A DNA stretch of 52,337 bases from Salinimicrobium catena (GCF_900102915.1 NZ_FNGG01000011.1:1-52337); one strand, 5' to 3'. Numbered from the stretch's first letter, positions 1 through 8,205 are shown. The notes: a model not told the origin generated them from the sequence alone. Translations and numbers: made by a program.

Positions 1-1
1 G

Positions 2-328
2 GCGGGTTTCACAGCATTTAAAACCTGGCGAAAATTCGCTTCCTATTGTGGAATTGCTCCTTTTCCTCATCAATCTGGTACAAGTATTAGGGGAAAAACA
101 AAAGTTAGTCGCTTAGCTCAAAAGGAAGGCAAGACTTTATTGAGTTTATGCGCAACAACAGCAATCCAATACAATCCGGAGATAAAGACTTTTTATGAGA
201 GAAGAGTGCAAATGGGAAAAAATAAAATGAGTACAATTAACATCATCAGGAACAAGTTATTAGCGCGAGCCTTTGCTGTCATTAAGAGAGGAACTCCTTA
301 TGTCAATACAATGAAATTTGCCTCCTGA
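2..328 (+). CDS. IS110-family transposase, C-terminal part (5' end outside window)
   Basis: The reading frame is open from base 2 to the TGA at 326-328 and gives about 108 residues. It resembles the C-terminal Transposase_20 domain of IS110-family transposases: an FASYCGIAPFPHQSG block followed by a basic GKTKVSRLA stretch, then a helical tail. In that family the conserved Ser of the P-x4-SG motif is part of the catalytic site; it is visible here in HQSG. IS110 elements are excised and inserted with the help of a bridge RNA encoded in a non-coding end of the element. Only the 3' part is present, so intactness cannot be judged. The ATG at 140 is internal. Family assignment is fairly sure; activity is unknown. 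Confidence 0.75.
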   Translation, partial: AGFTAFKTWRKFASYCGIAPFPHQSGTSIRGKTKVSRLAQKEGKTLLSLCATTAIQYNPEIKTFYERRVQMGKNKMSTINIIRNKLLARAFAVIKRGTPYVNTMKFAS

Positions 329-410
329 AAATAAAAAAAAACTATAATAAATAATTTGCTTTAACCATAGGATACAGGCAGGTTCGAAATGACAAAAGTT
401 CTTGGTATAA

Positions 411-459
411 AATAAACCAAAAACAAGAAACCACAAACCACAAACAACAAACAAAAAAC
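411..459 (-). repeat. Degenerate heptamer array directly after the lptB stop codon
   Basis: Read on the minus strand, the bases after the lptB TAG are seven consecutive 7-mers: GTTTTTT, GTTTGTT, GTTTGTG, GTTTGTG, GTTTCTT, GTTTTTG, GTTTATT. The period is exactly 7 throughout and stops at about 411. The array fills most of the gap between lptB and the IS110 remnant. Confidence 0.85.
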
Positions 460-1200
460 CTAACTAAACAGTTTCTTCTTCCGTAATTCGAAGTTCTGAC
501 CTAAATATACTTTTCGCACCATCTCATCTTCAGCCAGTTCCTCAGGAATACCGGCTTTTAGAATGCGGCCCTCAAACATGAGGTATGTTCTGTCGGTGAT
601 GGCAAGGGTTTCCTGTACGTTGTGGTCAGTGATTAAGATCCCGATATTCTTATCCTTCAGCTGCGCCACGATTCGCTGAATATCTTCCACCGCCACAGGA
701 TCCACCCCCGCGAAAGGTTCATCAAGAAGAATGAAATGAGGGTCGGTGGCCAGGGCCCGAGCGATCTCAGTTCTTCGGCGCTCTCCACCACTTAAAAGAT
801 CTCCCCGGTTCTTCCGAATATGTCCAAGGCTGAATTCCTCTATGAGCGACTCCATCTTCATCTGCCGCTCTTTTTTGGAAAGATCGGTTAATTCCAGCAC
901 GCTCATGATGTTGTCTTCAATGCTCAGCTTCCTGAATACCGAAGCCTCCTGCGCGAGATATCCTATTCCGTACTGGGCACGTTTGTACATAGGAAACTTG
1001 GTGATATTCTCCCTGTCCAGAAAGATCCTGCCACCGTTAGGTTTGATCAGGCCAACGATCATATAAAAAGAAGTGGTCTTCCCGGCTCCGTTGGGACCGA
1101 GCAATCCCACGATCTCTCCCTGGTTCACTTCCAGCGAGATCCCTTTTACAACTTCCCGGCCTTTATAGGACTTTATAAGATTTTCTGCGCGTAGTTTCAT
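460..1200 (-). CDS. lptB: LptB, ATPase of the LPS export ABC transporter
   Basis: A 246-residue ABC ATPase, the usual LptB length. Walker [10 protein letters not shown] at about 35-43, Q-loop Q84, signature LSGGE at 136-140, Walker B ILLDEP at 157-162 and H-loop H193 are all intact. LptB sits on the cytoplasmic face with LptFG and powers extraction of lipopolysaccharide from the inner membrane toward LptA/LptD. It is the last gene of a minus-strand cluster that includes kdsD, needed for the Kdo part of LPS, which supports the assignment over other ABC ATPases. Nothing appears broken. The stop codon is immediately followed by a heptamer repeat array. Confidence 0.93.
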   Translation of the reverse strand: MKLRAENLIKSYKGREVVKGISLEVNQGEIVGLLGPNGAGKTTSFYMIVGLIKPNGGRIFLDRENITKFPMYKRAQYGIGYLAQEASVFRKLSIEDNIMSVLELTDLSKKERQMKMESLIEEFSLGHIRKNRGDLLSGGERRRTEIARALATDPHFILLDEPFAGVDPVAVEDIQRIVAQLKDKNIGILITDHNVQETLAITDRTYLMFEGRILKAGIPEELAEDEMVRKVYLGQNFELRKKKLFS

Positions 1201-1267
1201 ATTGTTGTCTTTAAAAGAAGAGCATCGTGCTGATTTTTATTTCGGCTTTTTAAAAGATCCTTGAGAG

Positions 1268-1299
1268 GAAAAGTGGTCAGAGGACAGAGGTCAGTTTAC
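1268..1299 (-). repeat. Heptamer array after the four-helix-bundle gene stop
   Basis: On the minus strand the bases following the TAA (1298-1296) read ACTGACC, TCTGTCC, TCTGACC, ACTTTTC, a short period-7 array. It resembles the complement of the array on the other side of the same gene (1689-1716), so the gene is bracketed by inverted, related repeats. Confidence 0.75.
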
Positions 1300-1670
1300 T
1301 CTTTGCCCTTTGATCGCAAATACCTTTGTAAGCTTTTGATCATTTTAAAGATTTCCAGCAATAAAATCCTTGATTTCTGATTCTCTTGCTGGGTAATATA
1401 ACCTCTACGGAAGGCTATTGTGGAACAAGTTACACATTCTCTTAATGAATCATCTGCGGTTTGTAAATATTTATGGAATTGAGCGTCTGTATTTCCTGAA
1501 CCTTCCGAAGTGTTCAAAGCCATAGAAACTGCAGCACGGATAAATTGAGAAGTAAGTCCGTAAATTTCAGTTTTTGGAAATTTTGCAGCTAACTCATAAG
1601 CATGATCTGTAAAGTCCAGAGCTTTTTGATAAACTTTCAGATCTTCAAAATTAAAATGTACTTCCTCCAT
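1296..1670 (-). CDS. Four helix bundle protein (23S rRNA intervening-sequence-type family)
   Basis: A 124-residue protein if started at the ATG 1670-1668. An upstream in-frame ATG at 1748 would add 26 residues that read through a heptamer array and into the preceding gene, so the shorter start is preferred; 124 residues also suits the family. Features of the family are FEDLKVYQKALDF near the N-terminus, then FPKTEIYGLTSQFIRAAVSMALNTSEGSG and a long helical C-terminus. These small helical proteins occur inside 23S rRNA intervening sequences and as free-standing genes in many Bacteroidota; their molecular role is not known. It lies between the CMD-like gene and lptB, with period-7 repeats on both sides, and looks like an insertion into an otherwise continuous operon. 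Confidence 0.8.
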   Translation of the reverse strand: MEEVHFNFEDLKVYQKALDFTDHAYELAAKFPKTEIYGLTSQFIRAAVSMALNTSEGSGNTDAQFHKYLQTADDSLRECVTCSTIAFRRGYITQQENQKSRILLLEIFKMIKSLQRYLRSKGKE

Positions 1671-1688
1671 AACTTCAGATTCAAAATT

Positions 1689-1716
1689 CTGTCCTCTTTC
1701 CTCTGTCCACCGTCCA
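1689..1716 (-). repeat. Heptamer array directly after the CMD-gene stop codon
   Basis: Following the TAG at 1719-1717 the minus strand reads TGGACGG, TGGACAG, AGGAAAG, AGGACAG: four 7-mers, then the sequence leads into the start region of the four-helix-bundle gene. Confidence 0.75.
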
Positions 1717-2058
1717 CTAACTCTGTTCGAGTTCCTCCCAATACTCATATGCTCTCCTAAGGTGAGGGATCACTATTGTGCCGCCGACCAGGGTGGCGAT
1801 GCTAAGTGCTTCCATCACTTCCTCTTTTGTAAGGCCTTCCTTGTAGCTGGTCTCCAGATGGTATTTTACGCAATCATCACACCTAAGCACAGTAGAGGCA
1901 ACAAGACCTAATAATTCTTTGGTCTTTACATCCAGGGCACCGGCAGCAAAAGCGTTAGTGTCAAGGTTGAATATGCGTTTTATGATCTTATTGTTGTCGC
2001 CGAGGATCTTATCGTTCATCTTTTGGCGGTATTCATTGAATTCTTCTACTTGATTCAT
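1717..2058 (-). CDS. Carboxymuconolactone decarboxylase / AhpD-like family protein
   Basis: A 113-residue all-helical protein of the CMD family. The AhpD-type redox motif is visible as C-D-D-C followed by a His three residues later (RCDDCVKYH, about residues 59-67), preceded by LVASTVL and followed by GLTKEEVMEALSIATLVGG. Members with this CxxC..H motif are usually thiol-dependent peroxidase-like or disulfide reductases; the decarboxylase activity of the name-giving enzyme is not implied. The ATG overlaps the tatC stop in an ATGA, so the two are translationally coupled in the kdsD-tatC operon. The exact substrate is unknown. Confidence 0.85.
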   Translation of the reverse strand: MNQVEEFNEYRQKMNDKILGDNNKIIKRIFNLDTNAFAAGALDVKTKELLGLVASTVLRCDDCVKYHLETSYKEGLTKEEVMEALSIATLVGGTIVIPHLRRAYEYWEELEQS

Positions 2059-2888
2059 CTTTTTTGTTTTCTTAGCTTTCTATCTTCTTTTTTGGTCACT
2101 ATCCTGGCAATAATAATGCTGATCTCGTAAAGCACCAGTACAGGAATGGCCACAATGATCTGACTTAAGATATCCGGCGGGGTAATGATCGCCGATAGGA
2201 TAAGCACAATGACCAAAGCGAATTTTCGGTATTTCCGAAGGAATTCGGGAGTGACAAGACCTATTTTTGTCAGGAAATAAATGATGATGGGCAGCTCAAA
2301 GATCAGGCCAGAAGCCACGACCGAGGACCTGACAAGTGAGATATAGCTGCCAATGTCAAATTCGTTCAACACCACATCACTTACCTGGTATTTTCCGAGG
2401 AAATTGATAGACAGCGGTGTAACGAGATAATATCCAAAAAGCACTCCTAAAAAGAACAGCAACGAAGAGATGAAAATGAAGCCCCTGGCAGTGTTCCGTT
2501 CATTGGTGTACATAGCCGGAGCAATGAATTTCCAGAATTCGTATAGAACGTAAGGGAATGATATGATGAAGCCTGCCGTAATGGAGGTCCAGATATGCGC
2601 GGAAAATTGTCCGCCCATGGTCCTTGACTGGATGGTAAAAGGCATCTCCTCAAAGCAGAAGCCTCCTTCAACACCTACCATGGTCGATAACCTGCACAGG
2701 ATGTCATAAGTGAAAAAATCGGGATGGGTTGGACCGAAAAGGAGGATGTCAAAAATAAATCCTTTGGCAAGGAAAGCCCCTGTAGCGGCTATGACCACGG
2801 CAAGCGTGGCCCTGATAAGGTGCCAGCGCAGCTCCTCCAGGTGGTCCAGAAATGACATTTCCCCGGCATTGTTCTCTACTTTCGCCAT
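2055..2888 (-). CDS. tatC: TatC, twin-arginine protein translocase subunit
   Basis: A 277-residue polytopic membrane protein. The N-terminal signature SFLDHLEELRWHL (about 12-24), with the Glu/Arg pair used in twin-arginine signal recognition, is present, followed by six predicted hydrophobic segments, including PYVLYEFWKFIAPAMY and the late SAIITPPDILSQ motif. TatC is the receptor component that binds folded, signal-peptide-bearing substrates and works with TatA in the inner membrane. The central periplasmic loop is longer than in E. coli TatC, with two Cys residues. It lies 4 nt downstream of kdsD and overlaps the next gene. No tatA is visible in the window. Confidence 0.93.
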   Translation of the reverse strand: MAKVENNAGEMSFLDHLEELRWHLIRATLAVVIAATGAFLAKGFIFDILLFGPTHPDFFTYDILCRLSTMVGVEGGFCFEEMPFTIQSRTMGGQFSAHIWTSITAGFIISFPYVLYEFWKFIAPAMYTNERNTARGFIFISSLLFFLGVLFGYYLVTPLSINFLGKYQVSDVVLNEFDIGSYISLVRSSVVASGLIFELPIIIYFLTKIGLVTPEFLRKYRKFALVIVLILSAIITPPDILSQIIVAIPVLVLYEISIIIARIVTKKEDRKLRKQKR

Positions 2889-2892
2889 TCTT

Positions 2893-3858
2893 CTAGATGA
2901 TTCCTTCTCTAATTAGGTTATGCAGGTGCACCACCCCGTAATATTTTCCGTTCTTAACAGCCAATAACTGTGAGATCTTGTTCTCCTCCAAAACATCAAG
3001 CGCGTCAACTGCCATGGCATTGTGGTCTATGATCTTGGGGTTTTCGCTCATGATATCTTTGGCTTCCAACCCTGAGATGTCGGTGCTTTTATAAAGCATT
3101 CTTCTAATATCCCCATCTGTGACTATCCCCAGGATCTTGTCATTTTCAACCACTGCGGCTACTCCCAGCATCTTTTCGGAGATCTCGACGATCACCTTAG
3201 GAATAGGGGTATTGGGAGATACCACTGGTTTTTGATTTTGTTCCGCAATATCGCTCACCCGCAGGTACAGCTTTTTACCGAGTGCTCCTCCCGGATGGTA
3301 CTTTGCAAAGTCTCTGCTTGAAAAACCACGCAGGTCCAAAAGGCACACTGCCAGGGCGTCTCCCAATACCAGTTGGGCGGTGGTGCTGGTGGTAGGAGCC
3401 AGGTTGTTAGGGCAAGCTTCCTTTTCTACAAATGAATTCAGGGTGAAGTCTGCCTGCTGACCCAAAAATGAATCCTTATTTCCGGTTATGGCGATAAGGG
3501 TGTTCTTGAAATTTTTGATAAGTGGGACTAGCACTTTGATCTCGGGAGTATTTCCGCTTTTTGAGATGCAGATCACCACATCATCCTTAAGAATAGTGCC
3601 CAGATCTCCGTGTATGGCATCGGCGGCATGCATGAAAACCGCAGGCGTTCCCGTCGAGTTCAGCGTGGCAACAATTTTTGTAGCAATTACAGCACTTTTT
3701 CCAATTCCTGTAATAATAACTCTACCTTTGCTTTTGTAGATGGTCTCTACGGCCATGGCAAAATTTTGGTCTAATAATTGCTCTAGATTGGCTATGGCTT
3801 TAGCTTCAGTTAAAATGGTTTCTTTGGCAACAGAGAGGATTTTTTCTTGAGGTGTCAA
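2893..3858 (-). CDS. kdsD: Arabinose-5-phosphate isomerase KdsD (KpsF/GutQ family)
   Basis: 321 residues: an SIS domain (about 40-190) with GIGKS at 51-55, HAADAIHGDLG at 77-87 and CISKSGNTPE at 97-106, followed by a pair of CBS domains (about 205-321). This is the architecture of D-arabinose 5-phosphate isomerases, which convert ribulose 5-phosphate to arabinose 5-phosphate, the first committed step to Kdo in LPS core synthesis. It is the first gene of the minus-strand operon kdsD-tatC-CMD-(four-helix)-lptB and faces recQ. A TAnnTTTG promoter element lies about 55 nt upstream of its start. Confidence 0.9.
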   Translation of the reverse strand: MTPQEKILSVAKETILTEAKAIANLEQLLDQNFAMAVETIYKSKGRVIITGIGKSAVIATKIVATLNSTGTPAVFMHAADAIHGDLGTILKDDVVICISKSGNTPEIKVLVPLIKNFKNTLIAITGNKDSFLGQQADFTLNSFVEKEACPNNLAPTTSTTAQLVLGDALAVCLLDLRGFSSRDFAKYHPGGALGKKLYLRVSDIAEQNQKPVVSPNTPIPKVIVEISEKMLGVAAVVENDKILGIVTDGDIRRMLYKSTDISGLEAKDIMSENPKIIDHNAMAVDALDVLEENKISQLLAVKNGKYYGVVHLHNLIREGII

Positions 3859-3911
3859 ATTTGTAGAATTATGAATTGCATGACTTAAAGAAAAACGTAT
3901 CTTTAATTGTG

Positions 3912-3937
3912 CAAATGTATGTAAAATTGTAACACAA
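3912..3937 (-). promoter_or_regulatory. Promoter of the kdsD operon
   Basis: On the minus strand TACATTTG (3919-3912) matches the Bacteroidota -7 consensus TAnnTTTG. A TTG (3937-3935) lies 15 nt upstream, closer than the usual -33 spacing. The element lies in the 83-nt gap between kdsD and recQ. Confidence 0.55.
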
Positions 3938-3941
3938 TTGA

Positions 3942-6140
3942 ATGACTTCGCAGGAAATCAACTTACACGAACAGCTTAAAAAATACTTTGGTTTCAGCCA
4001 GTTCAAAGGCCTTCAGGAAGAGGTTATTAAGAGTATCGTGAATGACCATAATACCTTTGTGGTCATGCCTACCGGAGGTGGTAAATCCCTATGTTATCAA
4101 CTGCCCGCCTTGATCAAAGACGGGACGGCAATTGTGGTTTCCCCCCTAATAGCCCTGATGAAAAACCAGGTAGATGCCATCCGCGGAATTTCTTCGGAAA
4201 ACGGCATCGCGCATGTGCTGAATTCTTCCCTGAACAAGACAGAAGTAAAACAGGTGAAGGAAGACATTACGAACGGAATCACGAAATTGTTGTACGTTGC
4301 CCCCGAATCCCTTACAAAAGAAGAGAACGTTGAGTTTTTAAGAAGCGTAAAAATATCGTTTTTGGCGATAGATGAAGCGCACTGTATAAGTGAGTGGGGC
4401 CACGACTTCAGGCCCGAGTACCGTAATCTTAGGAACATTGTAAAAAGAATAGGAGAGAATATTCCCATTATTGGGCTAACGGCTACGGCTACGCCCAAGG
4501 TGCAGGAAGACATCCTGAAGAACCTGGGCATCACTGATGCCCGTACGTTCAAGGCTTCTTTTAACAGGCCAAACCTTTATTACGAGATACGCCCAAAGAC
4601 CAAGAATGTCGATGCCGATATCATTCGGTTCGTCAAGCAAAATCAGGGAAAGACGGGAATTATCTACTGCCTTAGCCGAAAGCGAGTGGAAGAACTCGCC
4701 CAAACCCTGCAGGTGAACGGAATTTCGGCAGTGCCCTATCATGCCGGACTTGACGCGAAAACTAGGTCTAAACACCAGGACATGTTCCTTATGGAAGATG
4801 TAGATGTGGTGGTGGCCACGATCGCCTTCGGAATGGGGATCGATAAACCGGATGTGCGCTTCGTGATCCACCATGATATTCCCAAGAGTATAGAAAGTTA
4901 TTATCAGGAGACCGGCCGTGCCGGAAGAGATGGAGGAGAAGGGCATTGCCTCGCCTTCTATTCCTATAAAGATATCGAGAAACTGGAGAAGTTCATGAGC
5001 GGAAAACCCGTTGCAGAACAGGAGATTGGCCATGCCCTATTACAGGAGGTGGTGGCTTTTGCCGAAACTTCGGTTTCCAGGAGAAAGTTCATCCTGCACT
5101 ATTTTGGAGAGGAATTCGATGAGAAGACCGGTGAAGGTGCAGACATGGATGACAATGTTCGAAATCCGAAGAAACAGCATGAAGCCGGCTCTGAACTTGA
5201 GCTGTTGCTGAAGACGGTGAGAGAGACAAAAGAGCTGTATAAATCCAAGGAGGTGGTAAACACCCTGGTTGGGAAATCAAATGCCGTTATCAAGTCGCAC
5301 AAGACCGATGAGCATGAACTTTTTGGAAAAGGTAAAGAAAAAGATTCCAAGTATTGGATGGCGCTGTTACGCCAGGCTCTGGTTGCAGGTTATCTGCGGA
5401 AGGATATCGAATCCTACGGGGTGGTGAAACTGACTAAGAAAGGCGCCAAATTCCTTGAGAAGCCCTATTCCTTCATGATGAGTGAAGACCATACTTATGA
5501 AGTCGATGGTCATGATGGCATTGTGACCGCTGCCAAAGGAGGAGGTGGTACAGATGAGAGGCTGGTGAAGATGCTGAAGGAATTGCGTAAGAAAGTCGCT
5601 AAAAAATTGGGAGTGCCACCATTCGTGGTGTTCCAGGATCCGTCCATTGAAGATATGGCGCTCAAGTATCCTGTTTCAGTTGATGAACTGAGCAATATCC
5701 ATGGAGTAGGAGAAGGAAAGGCCAAGAAATACGGAAAAGATTTCGTGGAGCTCATTGGACGTTACGTGGAAGAGAACGATATTACTCGCCCCGATGACCT
5801 GGTGGTAAAAACCACCGGCGCCAACAGCGGACTTAAATTATACATCATTCAGAACGTAGACCGTAAATTGCCTTTAGATGATATCGCTGCCGCCAAGGGC
5901 ATGGAAATGCCCGACTTCATCAAAGAGATGGAAGCCATTGTCTACAGCGGTACTAAACTGAACATCAATTACTGGATCGACGAGATCCTGGATGAAGACC
6001 AGCAGGAAGAGATCCACGAATATTTCATCGATGCAGAATCTGACAGGATAGAAGAAGCCCTTGAAGAATTCGACGGAGATTATGACGAAGAAGAATTAAG
6101 GCTATACCGCATCAAATTCATCAGTGAAGTAGCGAATTAA
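3942..6140 (+). CDS. recQ: RecQ-type ATP-dependent DNA helicase
   Basis: 732 residues. Superfamily 2 helicase core with TGGGKS (44-49), DEAH (144-147), GLTATATP and the C-terminal helicase motif QETGRAGRDG; then the RecQ-Ct/winged-helix region; then an HRDC domain at about 540-612; then an acidic C-terminal extension. RecQ unwinds DNA 3' to 5' in recombination and repair. Odd point: where E. coli RecQ has its four zinc-ligand cysteines (CRR...YFGE...CGNCDIC), this protein reads SRR...YFGEEF...GEGADMDDNV, so all four Cys are absent although the surrounding YFGE motif is kept. No frameshift is seen. It is divergent from the kdsD operon and ends in a hairpin terminator. Confidence 0.93.
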   Translation: MTSQEINLHEQLKKYFGFSQFKGLQEEVIKSIVNDHNTFVVMPTGGGKSLCYQLPALIKDGTAIVVSPLIALMKNQVDAIRGISSENGIAHVLNSSLNKTEVKQVKEDITNGITKLLYVAPESLTKEENVEFLRSVKISFLAIDEAHCISEWGHDFRPEYRNLRNIVKRIGENIPIIGLTATATPKVQEDILKNLGITDARTFKASFNRPNLYYEIRPKTKNVDADIIRFVKQNQGKTGIIYCLSRKRVEELAQTLQVNGISAVPYHAGLDAKTRSKHQDMFLMEDVDVVVATIAFGMGIDKPDVRFVIHHDIPKSIESYYQETGRAGRDGGEGHCLAFYSYKDIEKLEKFMSGKPVAEQEIGHALLQEVVAFAETSVSRRKFILHYFGEEFDEKTGEGADMDDNVRNPKKQHEAGSELELLLKTVRETKELYKSKEVVNTLVGKSNAVIKSHKTDEHELFGKGKEKDSKYWMALLRQALVAGYLRKDIESYGVVKLTKKGAKFLEKPYSFMMSEDHTYEVDGHDGIVTAAKGGGGTDERLVKMLKELRKKVAKKLGVPPFVVFQDPSIEDMALKYPVSVDELSNIHGVGEGKAKKYGKDFVELIGRYVEENDITRPDDLVVKTTGANSGLKLYIIQNVDRKLPLDDIAAAKGMEMPDFIKEMEAIVYSGTKLNINYWIDEILDEDQQEEIHEYFIDAESDRIEEALEEFDGDYDEEELRLYRIKFISEVAN

Positions 6141-6170
6141 ATGTATAAGGTTAAAGGATTTATGAATAAC

Positions 6171-6198
6171 AGCCGGGACGAGAGTTTCGGCTTTTTTT
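6171..6198 (+). terminator. Terminator after recQ
   Basis: AGCCG ... CGGCT stem (6171-6175 / 6188-6192) followed by a T-run, 30 nt downstream of the recQ stop. Confidence 0.6.
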
Positions 6199-6296
6199 AA
6201 TGTGCTGTCTGTCATTCATAGCGGAATCAGGCCTTTTTTACCCCTCCACTCCGCTCGAGGAGAAATACTGCAAAAAATTTTAATTTCCTTCAAATC

Positions 6297-6358
6297 GATC
6301 CCGTAGGGATCAGATTTTGGTAGAACGAATTTCCATTCCCAAAAAGTCCCTTAGGGAC
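6297..6358 (+). repeat. Two REP-like palindromes left of the RAYT gene
   Basis: GATCCC-GTA-GGGATC (6297-6311) and GTCCC-TTA-GGGAC (6346-6358). Both share the core CCC-nnA-GGG with a 3-nt loop and are oriented alike. They lie just 3' of the transposase gene, which reads leftwards. Confidence 0.8.
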
Positions 6359-6364
6359 GGAAGA

Positions 6365-6826
6365 TCATTCCGGATCATTAAAGATATATCGCTCATCATA
6401 TTCTATGGAATTTTCTTGCAAAAATCTCAGATATTCCTTCCGAAATGATCTTTTTAAATGATGCTCCTCCTGATTTGCTATGTAGGAAATTATTCGGGGG
6501 ATCTGTTGTTTTGAATAAGAAAATGCACCATACCCTTCCTGCCATGCAAACTTTTTATTTGTCAGCTTTTGCTCATTTATCCACTTTGAGGAGCTACCTT
6601 TAATATCCTGCAGGAGGTCAGAAATAGATTGATTCGGTCGCATTCCCACGAGGATGTGCAAATGATCTGCCATGCCATTAATGATGATCATTTTATGACC
6701 ATTCCGCTGAACGATACCCGTAATATATTGATAAAGGCGATCTTTCCATTCTTGCTTGATCAATGATTCTCTGTACTTAACGGCGAAAATAAACTGTATG
6801 TGGATCTGTGTGTATGTATTTGGCAT
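6365..6826 (-). CDS. REP-associated tyrosine transposase (RAYT, IS200-like Y1 TnpA)
   Basis: 153 residues of the Y1_Tnp family. The HUH metal-binding motif is H55-L56-H57 in MADHLHILV and the likely nucleophile is Y115 in RIISYIANQEEHH; MRPNQSISDLLQDIKGSSSKW is the usual family linker. Such domesticated single-copy relatives of IS200/IS605 transposases cut and rejoin single-stranded REP hairpins and are thought to spread REP sequences through the genome. The context fits: the gene sits between six short palindromes with the core CCCGTAGGG, two on its left and four on its right, in both orientations. The frame is intact. No flanking IS ends or companion gene were seen. Confidence 0.9.
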   Translation of the reverse strand: MPNTYTQIHIQFIFAVKYRESLIKQEWKDRLYQYITGIVQRNGHKMIIINGMADHLHILVGMRPNQSISDLLQDIKGSSSKWINEQKLTNKKFAWQEGYGAFSYSKQQIPRIISYIANQEEHHLKRSFRKEYLRFLQENSIEYDERYIFNDPE

Positions 6827-6877
6827 GGTTTAGATGGTTCGCAAATCTGAATTTACTATATTTTAGGATATCCTTTC

Positions 6878-7047
6878 GTCCCTACGGGACTTTATTTGGT
6901 TTTACCATTACTTCCTACCCATGTCTTGTCCCTACGGGACTGCGATAAAAAATAATCTTATTCAACACTTTAATTTTCATCTTAATCCCGTAGGGGTTAA
7001 AGATCTGTAGTAGAAACAATCTGCAGACCCTTTTAGTCCCGTAGGGA
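6878..7047. repeat. Four REP-like palindromes right of the RAYT gene
   Basis: GTCCC-TAC-GGGAC at 6878-6890 and 6928-6940, AATCCC-GTA-GGGGTT at 6984-6998 and TCCC-GTA-GGGA at 7037-7047. The first two are in the opposite orientation to the last two, giving inverted REP pairs about 45-55 nt apart. Together they fill most of the 422-nt gap 6827-7248, which has no gene. Confidence 0.8.
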
Positions 7048-7218
7048 AGGCAGATATTAAATTAAGATTTAAATTAAACTGCATAAGAGCTAAATAGTAG
7101 TTTTAGCTTGTAAAAAAGTTTATGAGAATAGAAATTCATTTCTTTTAATATAAAATCTTCATTCTCCTAATTTCCCTCCTTTCACTATTCCTTATACCTT
7201 AAACATTATTCATTTCTT

Positions 7219-7226
7219 TATCTTTG
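7219..7226 (+). promoter_or_regulatory. Promoter of the cyclophilin-FKBP gene
   Basis: TATCTTTG matches the -7 consensus TAnnTTTG, 22 nt upstream of the ATG at 7249. No clear TTG at -33. Confidence 0.6.
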
Positions 7227-7248
7227 CCTTTTAACTTAAAACAACGAC

Positions 7249-8181
7249 ATGAACGACGGATTATATGCAAAATTCCATACCTCTAAAGGAGAGATCCTGG
7301 TAGAGCTTGAATATGATAAAACACCGGGAACAGTTGGGAACTTCGTAGGCCTTGCAGAAGGAAACCTGGAGAACGAAGCAAAACCCCAGGGAAATCCATA
7401 TTATGACGGACTGATCTTTCACCGTGTGATCCCCGATTTTATGATACAGGGAGGAGATCCTAAAGGAACAGGAGTAGGTGGTCCCGGATATCAATTCGAA
7501 GATGAGATCCACCCCGACCTGAAGCACGACCGCCCCGGAATCCTTTCTATGGCGAACGCTGGGCCGGGAACCAACGGAAGCCAGTTCTTTATCACGCATG
7601 TGGCAACGCCATGGTTGGATGGGAAACATACTGTCTTTGGACATGTGATCGAAGGGCAGGATGTGGTTGATGCCATTAAGCAGGGAGACAAGATCGAGAA
7701 GCTGGAGATCATAAGAGAAGGAGAAGCTGCAAAGAATTTCAATGCCGTGGAGACCTTCAGACAGTTCAATGGTGCAAAAGCAGAAAGAGAAGCCGCAGCC
7801 AAAAGGCAGCAGGAAGAACTAATGGGCGAACTGGCACAGGGATTTGAAAAGACCAGCAGCGGACTTCGTTATAAAATGGTTTCTGAAGGGAACGGTAAAA
7901 AAGCCGAAAAAGGTAAAACAGTGTCTGTTCATTATAAAGGAATGCTGGCAGACGGAACAGTTTTCGATTCCTCGTACAAAAGAAAACAACCTATTGAATT
8001 TCCTTTGGGAAAAGGACATGTTATTGAAGGTTGGGATGAAGGAATCCAGTTATTGAAAGAAGGTGATAAGGCACGCTTCGTGATCCCTTCTCATCTTGGT
8101 TACGGCGCGAGAGGTGCTGGCGGAGTGATACCTCCAAACGCTACTCTTGTTTTCGACGTTGAGTTGATGAAGGTAAAGTAA
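7249..8181 (+). CDS. Dual peptidyl-prolyl isomerase: cyclophilin fused to FKBP
   Basis: 310 residues in one uninterrupted frame. Residues 1 to about 150 are a bacterial cyclophilin ([46 protein letters not shown]). Residues about 155-200 are a charged helical linker rich in Ala and Glu. Residues about 200-310 are an FKBP domain ([33 protein letters not shown]). There is no signal peptide or lipobox, so it should act in the cytoplasm as a proline-isomerase folding catalyst. The order cyclophilin then FKBP matches dual-family immunophilins known from flavobacteria. Monocistronic: its own promoter and a strong terminator follow. Confidence 0.9.
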   Translation: MNDGLYAKFHTSKGEILVELEYDKTPGTVGNFVGLAEGNLENEAKPQGNPYYDGLIFHRVIPDFMIQGGDPKGTGVGGPGYQFEDEIHPDLKHDRPGILSMANAGPGTNGSQFFITHVATPWLDGKHTVFGHVIEGQDVVDAIKQGDKIEKLEIIREGEAAKNFNAVETFRQFNGAKAEREAAAKRQQEELMGELAQGFEKTSSGLRYKMVSEGNGKKAEKGKTVSVHYKGMLADGTVFDSSYKRKQPIEFPLGKGHVIEGWDEGIQLLKEGDKARFVIPSHLGYGARGAGGVIPPNATLVFDVELMKVK

Positions 8182-8205
8182 GAAGCACTCAATAAAATAA
8201 AATGA

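Noticed and set aside
260-454. Minus-strand frame with a hydrophobic Leu/Phe/Val-rich start
   Set aside because: It is the translation of the heptamer array and overlaps the transposase end; no family features.
4097-5033. Minus-strand frames of 151 and 185 codons opposite recQ
   Set aside because: Shadows of a well-conserved helicase gene.
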